Position numbers and translations under genes: made by a program. DNA of 64,000 bases from CAIWHR01 sp963823215. Lineage in GTDB: Bacteria > Pseudomonadota > Gammaproteobacteria > Burkholderiales > Casimicrobiaceae. This document shows positions 38,495 to 47,590 of the stretch, in pieces. Under the pieces are notes generated by a model, which did no database searches, was not told where the DNA came from, and was given only the letters and a program-made list of their open reading frames with translations. The stretch lies in contig CAWGKT010000001.1 in the NCBI GenBank assembly GCA_963823215.1, positions 186,001 to 250,000 on the forward strand. Reading direction: 5' to 3'. Within the stretch, counting starts at the first letter, position 1. The number at the start of each line of letters is the position of its first letter.

Positions 38495-39226
38495 CTACGT
38501 CCAATCGGGATCGGGCAGCTGCGCGAACACCTGGCGCAGCCCCTCGCCCCACTGGCGGTGGACCATCTGGTAGTAGGCGTCGTCTTCATCGATCCGCCGC
38601 TGCATGCCGATCGCCAGCGAATCGGTCTGGTAGACGATGAGATCGATCGGCAGCCCGACCGAGATGTTCGAACGCATCGTCGAATCGAACGACACCATCG
38701 TGCATTTGGTGGCGTCGACGAGCGAGGACCGGCGGCTGATCACGCGATCGATGATCGGCTTGCCGTATTTGGTCTCGCCACTCTGGAAATAGCACGTGTC
38801 TGCCGTCGCTTCGATGAAATTGCCCTCGCTGTAGACATTGAACAGCCGCGGTGGCTCACCGCGGATCTGGCCGCCGACGAGGAAACTGGCGCCCGAATCG
38901 ATGTTGCTCTGGGTCAGGTAGGGGCCGTCGCGGTTTTTCGCCTCGCGGAGCGCATCGCCGATCAGTCGGGCGACGTCGAACATCGACTGCGCGTTCAAGA
39001 GGTGGAGGGAATTGTCGCCGGCGCGGGCGCGCTGGTCGAGGGCGTTCAAGGCGTTCTGCGTGATGGACAGATTGCCCGACGACAGCGTGACAATGACCCG
39101 TTCGCCGCAGTTGGCGACGACGCGCAACTTGGAAAAGCGCGCGATCTGGTCGACCCCGGCGTTGGTGCGCGAGTCGGAAGCAAAGATCATCCCTGCTTCG
39201 AGGGACATGGCAACGCAGTAGGTCAT
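38495..39226 (-). CDS. Anbu proteasome-like peptidase
   Basis: A 243-residue N-terminal-nucleophile hydrolase of the Anbu (ancestral beta-subunit) family, related to HslV and proteasome beta subunits. Start MTYCVAMSLEAG; after removal of Met, Thr1 would be the nucleophile, with Asp17 in ASDSRTNAG and Lys32 in ARFSKLRVV. SSGNLSITQNALN, IGGQ-like FLVGGQIRGEPPRLF and KYGKPIIDRVI are family blocks. Anbu proteins form ring or open-spiral particles. The partner genes are those of the same operon. Its substrate is not known. Confidence 0.95.
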   Translation of the reverse strand: MTYCVAMSLEAGMIFASDSRTNAGVDQIARFSKLRVVANCGERVIVTLSSGNLSITQNALNALDQRARAGDNSLHLLNAQSMFDVARLIGDALREAKNRDGPYLTQSNIDSGASFLVGGQIRGEPPRLFNVYSEGNFIEATADTCYFQSGETKYGKPIIDRVISRRSSLVDATKCTMVSFDSTMRSNISVGLPIDLIVYQTDSLAIGMQRRIDEDDAYYQMVHRQWGEGLRQVFAQLPDPDWT

Positions 39227-39310
39227 CGGGTGGCCGCGAACGCAAAAGTGACGATTTTACCGAATCGCCGCCCGGAGGCGCCAGTCAATCGTCGGCCCGC
39301 TCCGAAGGCG

Positions 39311-40264
39311 TCATTCCGGAACGAGGAAATGCCTGCTGATTTCGTCGCCCAGCACCGAGATCCGCTCGAGGAAATCCATCAGGTATTCGTGCAGGCCCTG
39401 CCGGATGATGTCGTCGGTCCGGCCGAAGTGCAGCTTGGCGTGCAGTTCCCCCGCGGCGCGCTCGATCTCGTGCGTGTGCTCGTCGCAGAGCCGTTCGAGC
39501 GTCTCGTAGATGAAGTTCATGCAGGCGTGCAGCGAGCGCGGCATGTCCTCGCGGAGGATCAGGAGTTCCGCGACCCGCCGCGGCGTTATCACGTCGCTGT
39601 AGATCTTCCGGTAGGCCTCGAATCCGGACACCGAGCGCAGCAGCGCGCCCCACTGGTAATAGTCGACGGCGCCCCCTACGTCGGCGGCGCTGGGCAGCAG
39701 CGTGTGGTACTTGACGTCGAGGATGCGCGCCGTGTTGTCCGCCCGCTCCAGGTGCGTGCCGAGGCGGATGAAGTGGTAGGCGTCGTCGCGCAGCAGCGTG
39801 CCGAAGGTCACGCCGCGAAACAGGTGCGAGCGCATCTTCACCCAGTCGAGGAATTCGGAAACTCCGCCGCTTTCGATCCGCGCGTAGTCGTACCCGCGCA
39901 CCTCCAGCCAGGCGGAATTCAGGTCCTCATACATCTCCGACGTGATCGCGCCGCGGACCGACCGCGCCGATTCGCGCGCGGCACGCAGGCAGCAGAAGAT
40001 CGACGATGGATTGCCCGCGTCGAGAATCATGAAGCGCAGCACGTTCTCGGCGGAGAGCACCGGGTGCTGGCGGTAATACTCGGTGGCGAGGCCCGACGTG
40101 ACGAGGGGTCCGGCCCAGGGCTCGGCCCAGGCGAGCCCGGGCGTGACCACCTCGTAGGGCAACAGCGACATCCGGTACGTCACATCGAGCATGCGTGCGG
40201 TGTTCTCGGCGCGCTCGATGTGGCGAGCCATCCAGAAGAGTTCGTTGGCGGTGCGGCAGAGCAT
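39311..40264 (-). CDS. Alpha-E domain (DUF403) protein
   Basis: A 317-residue all-alpha protein of the alpha-E family. Typical are LCRTANELFWMARHIERAEN, TARMLDVTYRM, the middle WLEVRGYDYARIESGGVSEF and the C-terminal RLCDEHTHEIERAAGELHAK. It starts at ATG 40264, two bases after the ATP-grasp gene, so the two are translated together. Comparative genomics links alpha-E proteins to the circularly permuted ATP-grasp and predicts joint peptide or amide ligation; the chemistry is unproven. Confidence 0.92.
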   Translation of the reverse strand: MLCRTANELFWMARHIERAENTARMLDVTYRMSLLPYEVVTPGLAWAEPWAGPLVTSGLATEYYRQHPVLSAENVLRFMILDAGNPSSIFCCLRAARESARSVRGAITSEMYEDLNSAWLEVRGYDYARIESGGVSEFLDWVKMRSHLFRGVTFGTLLRDDAYHFIRLGTHLERADNTARILDVKYHTLLPSAADVGGAVDYYQWGALLRSVSGFEAYRKIYSDVITPRRVAELLILREDMPRSLHACMNFIYETLERLCDEHTHEIERAAGELHAKLHFGRTDDIIRQGLHEYLMDFLERISVLGDEISRHFLVPE

Positions 40265-40266
40265 GG

Positions 40267-41682
40267 TCAGGTCGCGAGAACCCAGGTGTCCTTGGTGCCC
40301 CCGCCCTGCGACGAGTTGACGACCAGCGAGCCCTCGCGCAACGCGACCCGGGTGAGCCCGCCCGGCACGAGGCTGACGGACTTCCCCGACAACACGTAGG
40401 GCCGCAGGTCGACATGCCGCGGGGCGAGCCCGGCCGCCACGAACGTGGGACACGTCGACAGCGCGAGCGTCGGCTGCGCAATGTATTTGTCGGGCGCCGC
40501 GAGTATCCGCATGCGGAACGCTTCGATCTCGGCCGCCGTCGCGGCCGGGCCGATCAGCATGCCGTACCCGCCCGCCCCGTGGGTTTCCTTGACGACCAGC
40601 TCCGCGAGATGGGCGAGCACATAATCCCGATCGTCCTTTCGATGCAGCAGATGAGTCGGAACGTTGGCGAGAATCGGCTCCTCGGACAGGTAGAAGCGGA
40701 TCATTTCCGGAACGTAGGGATAAATCGACTTGTCGTCGGCCACGCCCGTGCCGATCGCGTTGGCCAACGTGACGCGTCCGGCACGGTAGGCGGCGAACAG
40801 GCCGGGTACCCCGAGCATGGAGTCGGAGCGGAACGCCTGCGGATCGAGGAAATCGTCGTCGACGCGCCGATAGATCACGTGCACGCGCTCAGGGCCGTGG
40901 GTCATGCGCATGAACACGGTGTCGTTCTGGACGAAGAGATCCTGTCCCTCGACCAGCTCGACACCCATCTGCTGCGCCAGAAACGCGTGCTCGAAATAGG
41001 CGGAGTTGTGGGCGCCGGGCGTGAGCACCGCCACGGTGGGTCGCTCTTCACCTGCCGGCGCGAGTCCATGGAGATTTGCCAGCAGCAGGTCGGGGTAGTG
41101 CTGGACGGGTCGGATGCGCTGGGTGGCGAACAGCTCGGGAAAGAGCCGCATCATCATCTTGCGGTTCTCGAGCATATAGGAGACGCCCGACGGAACGCGC
41201 AGATTGTCCTCGAGCACGTAGAACTCGCCCGCGCCGGCGCGGACAAGGTCGACGCCGGCGATGTGGGCATAAATGCCGCCCGGCACTTCGACGTCCTGCA
41301 TTTCGCGTCGGTACTGCGTATTGGCCAGCACCCGCTCCGGCGGCACGATGCCGGCCTTGAGGATCGCCTGTCCGTGGTAGATGTCGCACAGGAATGCGTT
41401 CAGCGCCTGCACGCGCTGCTTCAGACCGCGATCGAGCACCTTCCACTCGTCCGCGGCAATGATCCTCGGCACGATGTCGAACGGAATCAACCGCTCCGTT
41501 CCGGAATCCTCGCCGTATACCGCGAAGGTTATCCCGACGCGATGGAAGGCCCGCTCGGCCTCTTCGCGCTTCTGGGCGATCCGGTCGGCAGGGGTGCGCT
41601 CGAGCCACCCCGCGAAGGCCTGGTACGGAGGACGGACCCCACCGTCCGGGGACCGCATTTCATCGTAGGTTGAGGGGGACAC
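40267..41682 (-). CDS. Circularly permuted ATP-grasp ligase-like protein
   Basis: About 471 residues. Family signatures: RLIPFDIVPRIIAADEWKVL, RVQALNAFLCDIYHGQAIL, YAHIAGVDLVRAGAGEFYVL, EDNLRVPSGVSYMLENRKMM, GTGVADDKSIYPYVPEMIRF and KETHGAGGYGMLIGP for ATP-grasp nucleotide and metal binding. The start is uncertain: I use GTG 41682 (VSPSTYDEMRSPDGG); TTG 41727 would add 15 residues and ATG 41658 would trim 8. First gene of the Anbu operon; an inverted repeat lies 130 bases upstream. Confidence 0.92.
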   Translation of the reverse strand: MSPSTYDEMRSPDGGVRPPYQAFAGWLERTPADRIAQKREEAERAFHRVGITFAVYGEDSGTERLIPFDIVPRIIAADEWKVLDRGLKQRVQALNAFLCDIYHGQAILKAGIVPPERVLANTQYRREMQDVEVPGGIYAHIAGVDLVRAGAGEFYVLEDNLRVPSGVSYMLENRKMMMRLFPELFATQRIRPVQHYPDLLLANLHGLAPAGEERPTVAVLTPGAHNSAYFEHAFLAQQMGVELVEGQDLFVQNDTVFMRMTHGPERVHVIYRRVDDDFLDPQAFRSDSMLGVPGLFAAYRAGRVTLANAIGTGVADDKSIYPYVPEMIRFYLSEEPILANVPTHLLHRKDDRDYVLAHLAELVVKETHGAGGYGMLIGPAATAAEIEAFRMRILAAPDKYIAQPTLALSTCPTFVAAGLAPRHVDLRPYVLSGKSVSLVPGGLTRVALREGSLVVNSSQGGGTKDTWVLAT

Positions 41683-41810
41683 GAAATATTTCTTTGGGGG
41701 CGCAAAGCATTCCAAAACACGCTGCAAGACCCGGGCCAGATAGAAAATTGCACGACCTGGCCTTAGCTTACCGTTTTATCCACAGGACGGGCGGCCGGCA
41801 ATGCTCCGGG

Positions 41811-41831
41811 TTGGGGCGCGCGGCGCCCCAA
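41811..41831. repeat. Perfect 9-base inverted repeat upstream of Anbu operon
   Basis: TTGGGGCGC, GCG, GCGCCCCAA. It lies between the Anbu operon start and the tRNA-Val promoter. It could be a repressor site or a stem-loop; I cannot choose. Confidence 0.5.
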
Positions 41832-41882
41832 TGCAGGGCATTTTTTGTCCAGGACATAATACGACAAATTGGCCAAACGGGT

Positions 41883-41912
41883 TTGACCCTCGTCTCGGCG
41901 CTATGGTTAAAT
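41883..41912 (+). promoter_or_regulatory. Probable promoter of tRNA-Val
   Basis: TTGACC, 18 bases, TTAAAT, ending 22 bases before the tRNA 5' end. Four of six bases match in the -10 hexamer. Confidence 0.55.
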
Positions 41913-41934
41913 TCGGGCTCCTGTCTGGGTTCGC

Positions 41935-42009
41935 GGGCGGTTAGCTCAGCGGTAGAGCACCGCCTTCACACGGCGGGGGTCGTTGGTTCGAAACCAATAC
42001 CGCCCACCA
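41935..42009 (+). tRNA. tRNA-Val (CAC anticodon)
   Basis: A 75-base cloverleaf: acceptor GGGCGGT pairs with ACCGCCC, anticodon stem CCGCC/GGCGG with loop TTCACAC carrying CAC, T arm GGTTCGAAACC, CCA encoded. A terminator follows at 42020. Confidence 0.95.
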
Positions 42010-42019
42010 CATGAACCAA

Positions 42020-42052
42020 GGGGTTACGCGCAAGTGTAACCCCTCTTTTTTT
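42020..42052 (+). terminator. Rho-independent terminator after tRNA-Val
   Basis: The stem GGGGTTAC / GTAACCCC with an 8-base loop is followed by CTTTTTTTT. Ends the tRNA transcript 10 bases after the CCA end. Confidence 0.92.
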
Positions 42053-42110
42053 GTCTGTTGCGCCGCATTGGCGTCACGGGATCCGGCGCACTTCCTTCCG
42101 CGAGACACGC

Positions 42111-42809
42111 ATGACCAATCTCCCTGGTTCCCTCGATGTCGACGCGCTCGTGTTCGATGCGTACGGAACGCTGTTCGACGTCCACTCCGTCACCACGCTG
42201 GCGGAGACACTCGCGCCGGGTCGGGGCGCCGCGCTTTCGCAACTTTGGCGCACGAAACAGCTGGAATACACCTGGCTGACCAGCTTGATGATTTCCCCGG
42301 CTGCGCGCCGTGCCGATTTCGCCGCCGTGACGGCGCAGGCGCTCGACTTCGCGCTCGCCGCCCTGGGGATCGAACTCGGATCCGGCGAGCGGACTCGTCT
42401 GCAGGGTGCGTATCTAACGCTTGCGCCCTTTCCCGACGTGGCGGCGGCGCTCGCACGACTGGCGCCGCGGCCGCGCTGGATCCTGTCCAACGGCACGCTG
42501 GCCATGCTGGAACCGCTGGTCCGGCACACGGGCCTCGACGCCCACCTCGACGGCGTGCTCTCGGTCGATGCGGCCGGCATCTACAAGCCGAGCCCGCGCG
42601 TCTATCAGCTCGCGGTGGACCGCTTGGGGGTTCCGCCGGCGCGCATCGGTTTTGTTTCCTCCAACGGCTGGGACGCAATTGGCGCGAAGGCATTCGGGTT
42701 CACGACGTTCTGGATCAACCGGTCGGGCGCGCCGGTGGATCGCCACGGACCGGCGCCCGATCGCGTCATCTCGACCCTCGCCGATCTGCTCTCCATGCTG
42801 CGCCGGTAA
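42111..42809 (+). CDS. Haloacid dehalogenase type II
   Basis: A 232-residue HAD hydrolase of the (S)-2-haloacid dehalogenase class. The nucleophile is the Asp in VFDAYGTLFDVHSV, motif II is LSNGTLAMLEPLV, the Lys is in IYKPSPRVYQLAVD and motif IV is SSNGWDAIGAKAFGF. The cap region EYTWLTSLM is characteristic. It would convert (S)-2-haloacids to (R)-2-hydroxyacids by hydrolysis, though relatives also act on other substrates. It stands alone, convergent with an SDR gene. Confidence 0.92.
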   Translation: MTNLPGSLDVDALVFDAYGTLFDVHSVTTLAETLAPGRGAALSQLWRTKQLEYTWLTSLMISPAARRADFAAVTAQALDFALAALGIELGSGERTRLQGAYLTLAPFPDVAAALARLAPRPRWILSNGTLAMLEPLVRHTGLDAHLDGVLSVDAAGIYKPSPRVYQLAVDRLGVPPARIGFVSSNGWDAIGAKAFGFTTFWINRSGAPVDRHGPAPDRVISTLADLLSMLRR

Positions 42810-42823
42810 TCGGCCCGCTTGGC

Positions 42824-43588
42824 TCAGGGCATGTATTGGCCGCCGTTCACCTCGATCACCTGCCCGGTGACGTACCCGCTCATCTCGTCCGACGCGAGAT
42901 AGACGAACGTCCCGGCACATTCGTCGGCAGTGCCCAGGCGGTTCATGGGTATCGTCGCCTGCATCGTCTTCAACTGCTCGGCCGTCGAATAGCGTTCGTG
43001 GAACGGGGTCGTGATGACGCCCGGGGAAACCGCGTTGACGCGGATCCCGTCGCCGACGACCTCCTTGGCCCAGCCCTTCGTCGCGGTCGAGATGAATCCC
43101 TTGGCGCCGGCGTACAGGACCGCGCCGCCACCCCCGCCGTGGCGCGCCGCAATCGAGCTCACGTTGATGATGTTTCCGCTCTTCTGGCGGCGCATGGCCG
43201 GGATCACCTCGCGCATGAACAACGCAACCTGCGTCACATTGAGCGCGACGATCCTGGCCAGGTAGTCCTCCGTGTAATCCTCGATGCGCGTGCGGCCGAC
43301 CAATCCGCCGGCGTTGTTGATCAGGACATCGACGCGGCCGAACGCCGCGAGGGCTTCGGCGGCGATGCGCTTGACAGTCGCGCCGTCGGTGACGTCGCCG
43401 CCGACCAGCGCGGTTTGCGCGCCCAACGTCTTGCAGTCGGCGGCAACCGCTTCGGCCTTGGCGCGGCTTGCGTTGTAGTGAATGACGACCCGGCTGCCCA
43501 GACGCGCGAATGCGCGCGCTGCCGCGGCGCCGATGCCGGTAGAGGCACCGGTGATGAAGACCGCCTTGCCCTGCAGATCCTTGGCCAT
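42824..43588 (-). CDS. Short-chain dehydrogenase/reductase
   Basis: A 254-residue classical SDR, like FabG-type 3-oxoacyl reductases or sugar dehydrogenases. The cofactor motif is TGASTGIGAAAA, the NNAG motif LINNAGGLVG, the catalytic Ser in NVSSIAARHG, Tyr and Lys in LYAGAKGFIST and the tail GQVIEVNGGQYMP. ATG 43588 follows CAGGAGTTGGAC. Substrate unknown. Convergent with the haloacid dehalogenase. Confidence 0.93.
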   Translation of the reverse strand: MAKDLQGKAVFITGASTGIGAAAARAFARLGSRVVIHYNASRAKAEAVAADCKTLGAQTALVGGDVTDGATVKRIAAEALAAFGRVDVLINNAGGLVGRTRIEDYTEDYLARIVALNVTQVALFMREVIPAMRRQKSGNIINVSSIAARHGGGGGAVLYAGAKGFISTATKGWAKEVVGDGIRVNAVSPGVITTPFHERYSTAEQLKTMQATIPMNRLGTADECAGTFVYLASDEMSGYVTGQVIEVNGGQYMP

Positions 43589-43684
43589 GTCCAACTCCTG
43601 TTGTGATTGAGAGTAACGCCCTCCCGTCCCGGCAGGCACGGCTTGGCACGCACATCGTACGAAGCACCGGACTTGACCGGCGGG

Positions 43685-44591
43685 TCAGGACCGCACTGGT
43701 TCCTGGCGGCCGCGGCACGCCGCGACCGCCTCGCGGATGGCACCCACGGCCAGTTGGCGAGGAAAGCTCTTGCGCCACGCCACCGCAATGCGGCGCGACG
43801 GCACCGGCGCCGAAAAAGGGACCGGGACGATCAGCTTGCTGTAATACCTGGGCGTCATCGCGTCGCGCGGCAGCACCGACACGCCCAGCCCCGACGCGAC
43901 CATGTTGCGCACCGTCTCGAGCGAGCTCGTGCGCGTCACATGGGCCTCGGCACGATTGAGCTCCGGACAGGCGTCTAGCACTTGGTCGCGGAAGCAATGG
44001 CCGACGTTGAGCAGAATGGGATGTTCCGCGGCCAGCTCGTCGGGACGTATGTTCTTCCGTCGTGGCCCACTTGTGGCCCGCCGGAACGACGACCTGGAAC
44101 GGCTCCTCGTAGAGGAACTCGGTGACCACGCCCGGCGGCGCGAAGGGCAGCGCGATGATCGCCGCATCGATGCGTCCGGATTTCAGCGCGGCTTCGAGAT
44201 GCACGGTGAGGTTCTCCTCGAGGTCGAGCGGCATCTGCGGCGCGAGGACATGCAATGCCGGAATGAGGTCGGGCAGCAGGTAGGGTGCCACCGTGTAGAT
44301 GACCCCCAGCTTCAGCGCGCCGACCAGCTGATTGCGCCCCGCCTGCGCGATCCCCTTGATCAGCGCCGCCTCCTCCAGCACCTTCTGCGCCTGCTCCACG
44401 ATGCGTCCGCCGACCGGCGTCAGCGTGACCTCGCTCTTGCCCCGCTCGAAGAGGCGGACGTCGAGCTCCTCTTCCAGCTTCTGGATCGCGACCGACAGCG
44501 CCGGCTGGCTCACGAAGCAGCGCTGCGCGGCGCGGCCGAAGCTCTTCTCGGTCGCCACCGCGACGACATAGCGAAGCTCGCTCAATGTCAT
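43685..44591 (-). CDS. oxyR: OxyR peroxide sensor, with one frameshift
   Basis: A LysR-type regulator of the peroxide response. The N-terminal HTH (LRYVVAVATEKSFGRAAQRC, FVSQPALSVAIQKLEEEL) and the first half of the sensor read from 44591; after GHKWATT the frame shifts at about 44052-44066 and continues KNIRPDELAAEHPILLNVGH with the redox pair in GHCFRDQVLDAC, equal to Cys199 and Cys208 of E. coli OxyR. One surplus base accounts for this; corrected length is 301 residues. The ATG overlaps the stop of galU (ATGA), so it is translationally coupled. Confidence 0.9.
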
Positions 44592-45469
44592 TGCGGGTAC
44601 CGGCTCCCGCGGTCGCGCAGAAAGGCCGCGAAATCGTCGGCCAGGTCCGGATGCTTGAGACCGAAATCGACCGTTGCCTCGAGATAGCCGAGCTTGCGCC
44701 CGCAGTCGTAGCGACGGCCCTCGAAGCGGTACGCCACCACGCTCTCCTCACCCAGGAGCCGCGCGATGCCGTCGGTCAGCTGGATCTCGCCACCGGCGCC
44801 GGGAGGCATCGTGCGCAGATGATGAAAGATCCGTGCCGTGAGCACGTATCGTCCGACCACCGCCAGCGTCGACGGCGTGGTTCCCGGCTTCGGCTTCTCG
44901 ACGATCCGCAAGAGCGGAGACGTGCGGCCGCTTGCCGGTCCGGTTTCGACGATGCCCCAGCTGCCGACGTCGTCAGCCGGCACTTCCATGACGCCGATGG
45001 TCGACGCATCCTCGCGCAGCGCGACGTCGACCATCTGCCGCATCACCGGCACGCCGGCGTCGATGAGATCGTCCGCCAGGATCACGGCAAACGGCTCATC
45101 GCCGACGACCGGGGCCGCGCACAGCACCGCGTGACCGAGACCCAGCGCTTCCGTCTGCCGGATGTAGATGCAGTTGATCCCGCGCGGCGTGGCCTCCTGC
45201 ACCGCCCGGAGCAGTGCGGTCTTCTTGCGCAGCTCGAGCTCGGTCTCGAGCTCGTAGGCCTTGTCGAAATGGTCCTCGATCGAGCGCTTGTTGCGCCCGG
45301 TGATGAAAATCATGTCGGTGATGCCGGCGGCCGCGGCCTCCTCGACCGCGTACTGGATCAGCGGCTTGTCGACCACCGGCAGCATTTCCTTCGGGCTCGC
45401 CTTGGTCGCCGGCAGGAATCGGGTGCCCAGACCGGCCACCGGAAACACCGCCTTCGTGATCTTGCGCAT
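44588..45469 (-). CDS. galU: UTP-glucose-1-phosphate uridylyltransferase
   Basis: Makes UDP-glucose for polysaccharide and LPS synthesis. The 293-residue protein has FPVAGLGTRFLPATKASPKE, then PLIQYAVEEAAAAGI, ALGLGHAVLCAAPVVGDEPF, VILADDLIDAG and RYDCGRKLGYLEATVDF, all diagnostic. It is downstream of ligA and overlaps oxyR by four bases. Confidence 0.96.
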   Translation of the reverse strand: MRKITKAVFPVAGLGTRFLPATKASPKEMLPVVDKPLIQYAVEEAAAAGITDMIFITGRNKRSIEDHFDKAYELETELELRKKTALLRAVQEATPRGINCIYIRQTEALGLGHAVLCAAPVVGDEPFAVILADDLIDAGVPVMRQMVDVALREDASTIGVMEVPADDVGSWGIVETGPASGRTSPLLRIVEKPKPGTTPSTLAVVGRYVLTARIFHHLRTMPPGAGGEIQLTDGIARLLGEESVVAYRFEGRRYDCGRKLGYLEATVDFGLKHPDLADDFAAFLRDRGSRYPQ

Positions 45470-45481
45470 CGCATCGCTCCT

Positions 45482-47590
45482 TTATCGGGTGTCGCGGTTC
45501 GCGGACAGCAGCTGCAGGAGGCCGCCCTCGTCGAGAATGGGAACGCCAAGCTCCTCTGCCTTCACGAGCTTGCTGCCGGCATCGGCCCCGGCAACCACAT
45601 AGCTGGTTTTCTTCGACACGCTCGCCGCAACCTTCCCGCCCTCGGCTTCGATCCGTGCCTTGGCCTCCTCGCGCGAGAGCGTCGGCAGGGTCCCCGTCAG
45701 CACGAGCGTGAGCCCAGCCAGCTGTCCTGCCGGGGCACGCTCGGGGGCGCCCTCGCGCCAATGCATGCCGGCGGCGCGCAGGGCCGCGATCACGTCGCGG
45801 TTGTGCGGCTCGGCAAAGAACCGGACGATGCTCTCGGCCAGCACCGGTCCGACATCGGGCACTTCGAGCAACATCGGCACATCCGCTTTGAGCAGGGCGT
45901 CGAGCCCGCCGAAGTGCCGCGCGAGATCCTTGGCCGTGGCCTCGCCTACGTGACGTATGCCCAATCCAAAAATGAAACGCGCGAGCGTCGTCTCCTTGCT
46001 CTTTTCGATCGCCGCGGCGACGTTGGCCGCCGACTTCTCGGCCATCCGCTCGAGTGCAGCGAGCTCCGCGGTCCCCAGCCTGAAGACGTCGGCCGGCGTC
46101 CGCACGAGGCCGGCATCGACCAGCTGGTCGACGAGCTTCTCGCCGAGCCCCTCGATGTCCACGGCACGGCGGCTGGCGAAATGCAGCAGCGCCTGTTTGC
46201 GCTGGGCGGGGCAGAAGAGCCCCCCGGTGCAACGTGCGACGGCCTCGTCCGGCAGCCGCGCGATCGCCGAGCCGCATTGCGGACACTGCGCCGGCAGCGC
46301 AAACGGGAGCGTGTCGTCCGGCCGCTTCTCCACGACGACCCGCACGACCTCCGGTATCACGTCCCCGGCCCGGCGCACGATCACCGTGTCGCCGACCCGG
46401 ACATCCTTGCGGTGCACCTCGTCCTCGTTGTGCAGCGTGGCATTGGTCACGGTCACGCCGCCGACAAAAACCGGCCTGAGCCGTGCCACCGGCGTGATGG
46501 CGCCGGTGCGTCCCACCTGGACGTCGATGCCGACCACCTCGGTTGCCATTTCCTCGGCCGGGAACTTGTGCGCGATCGCGAATCGCGGCGCCCGCGACAC
46601 GAAACCGAGACGCCCCTGCTGCGCCAGGTGGTTGACCTTGTAGACGACGCCGTCGATCTCGAACGGCAGCCCGCTTCGACGCTCGGCCAACCGTCGGTAA
46701 TAGCCGAGGAGCCCGGACAGGCCGCGCACGACGGCGCGTTCGCTGGCCACGGGCAGGTGCAGCTTCGCCAATCGCAACAACAGCGCGTCATGGGTGGCGG
46801 GCGGCGCGACCGGTCCCCAGCGCACGTCGCCGATACCGTACGCGTAGAAAGCCAGGCGGCGGCCGGCCGTTATTCTCGCGTCGAGCTGACGCAGGCCGCC
46901 CGCGGCGGCATTGCGCGGGTTGGCGAACGGCTTCTCGCCCTTGGCGGCCTGGGCGGCGTTGAGGGCCTCGAAATCGCTTTTCATCATCAGCACTTCACCA
47001 CGCACCTCGATGAATGGCGGGATCGCCTCTCCCGCGAGCGCCAGCGGGATCGCGCCCACCGTGCGCAGATTCGCCGTCACGTTCTCGCCGGAGGAGCCGT
47101 CGCCGCGGGTCGCCCCGATCGTGAAACGCCCCTGCTCATAGCGAAGGCTCACGGCCAGGCCGTCGAACTTCGGCTCCACCGCGTATTCGACTTCATCGAC
47201 GCCGAGACCCTGCCGCACCCGCCGGTCGAATGCCTCGACTTCGTCGGCGGAGAACGCATTGTTGAGCGAGAGCATCGGCACCCGATGGGCCACTGCCTCG
47301 AAGGCGGTGGCCGCGGCGCCGCCGACCCGCTGGGTCGGCGACTCGGGCGTCACCAGCGCCGGAAACTGGTCCTCCAGTGCCTGCAACTCGCGGAACAGGC
47401 CGTCGTACTCGGCATCGCTGATCGTTGGCGCATCGAGTACGTAGTAGCGATGATCGTGGTCGGCAAGCGCCAGCCGGAGATCGGCGGCACGCGCAACCGC
47501 GGAGGCAGGCGCACCATCGCCGCGTTCCCGGGAGGTCGCTGCGGGCACGATCGAATGCCTCGCACTTCGGCCGACGGCCGCTTCAGCCAC
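45482..47590 (-). CDS. ligA: NAD-dependent DNA ligase
   Basis: Seals nicks in duplex DNA using NAD+. The 702-residue order is: Ia domain (LADHDHRYYVLDAPTISDAE), adenylation domain with the lysine in EYAVEPKFDGLAVSLRYEQG, OB fold, a zinc finger (CPQCGSAIARLPDEAVARC), HhH repeats (EVPDVGPVLAESIVRFF) and a C-terminal BRCT domain (LTGTLPTLSREEAKARIEAE). The start is a GTG at 47590 that overlaps the zipA stop; it lacks a good ribosome site and may be coupled to zipA translation. Confidence 0.96.
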   Translation of the reverse strand: MAEAAVGRSARHSIVPAATSRERGDGAPASAVARAADLRLALADHDHRYYVLDAPTISDAEYDGLFRELQALEDQFPALVTPESPTQRVGGAAATAFEAVAHRVPMLSLNNAFSADEVEAFDRRVRQGLGVDEVEYAVEPKFDGLAVSLRYEQGRFTIGATRGDGSSGENVTANLRTVGAIPLALAGEAIPPFIEVRGEVLMMKSDFEALNAAQAAKGEKPFANPRNAAAGGLRQLDARITAGRRLAFYAYGIGDVRWGPVAPPATHDALLLRLAKLHLPVASERAVVRGLSGLLGYYRRLAERRSGLPFEIDGVVYKVNHLAQQGRLGFVSRAPRFAIAHKFPAEEMATEVVGIDVQVGRTGAITPVARLRPVFVGGVTVTNATLHNEDEVHRKDVRVGDTVIVRRAGDVIPEVVRVVVEKRPDDTLPFALPAQCPQCGSAIARLPDEAVARCTGGLFCPAQRKQALLHFASRRAVDIEGLGEKLVDQLVDAGLVRTPADVFRLGTAELAALERMAEKSAANVAAAIEKSKETTLARFIFGLGIRHVGEATAKDLARHFGGLDALLKADVPMLLEVPDVGPVLAESIVRFFAEPHNRDVIAALRAAGMHWREGAPERAPAGQLAGLTLVLTGTLPTLSREEAKARIEAEGGKVAASVSKKTSYVVAGADAGSKLVKAEELGVPILDEGGLLQLLSANRDTR

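Noticed and set aside
37349..40399. Rightward frame of over 1000 codons opposite the Anbu operon
   Set aside because: Antisense shadow rich in Arg, Ala, Val and Asp; the leftward genes are clear families.
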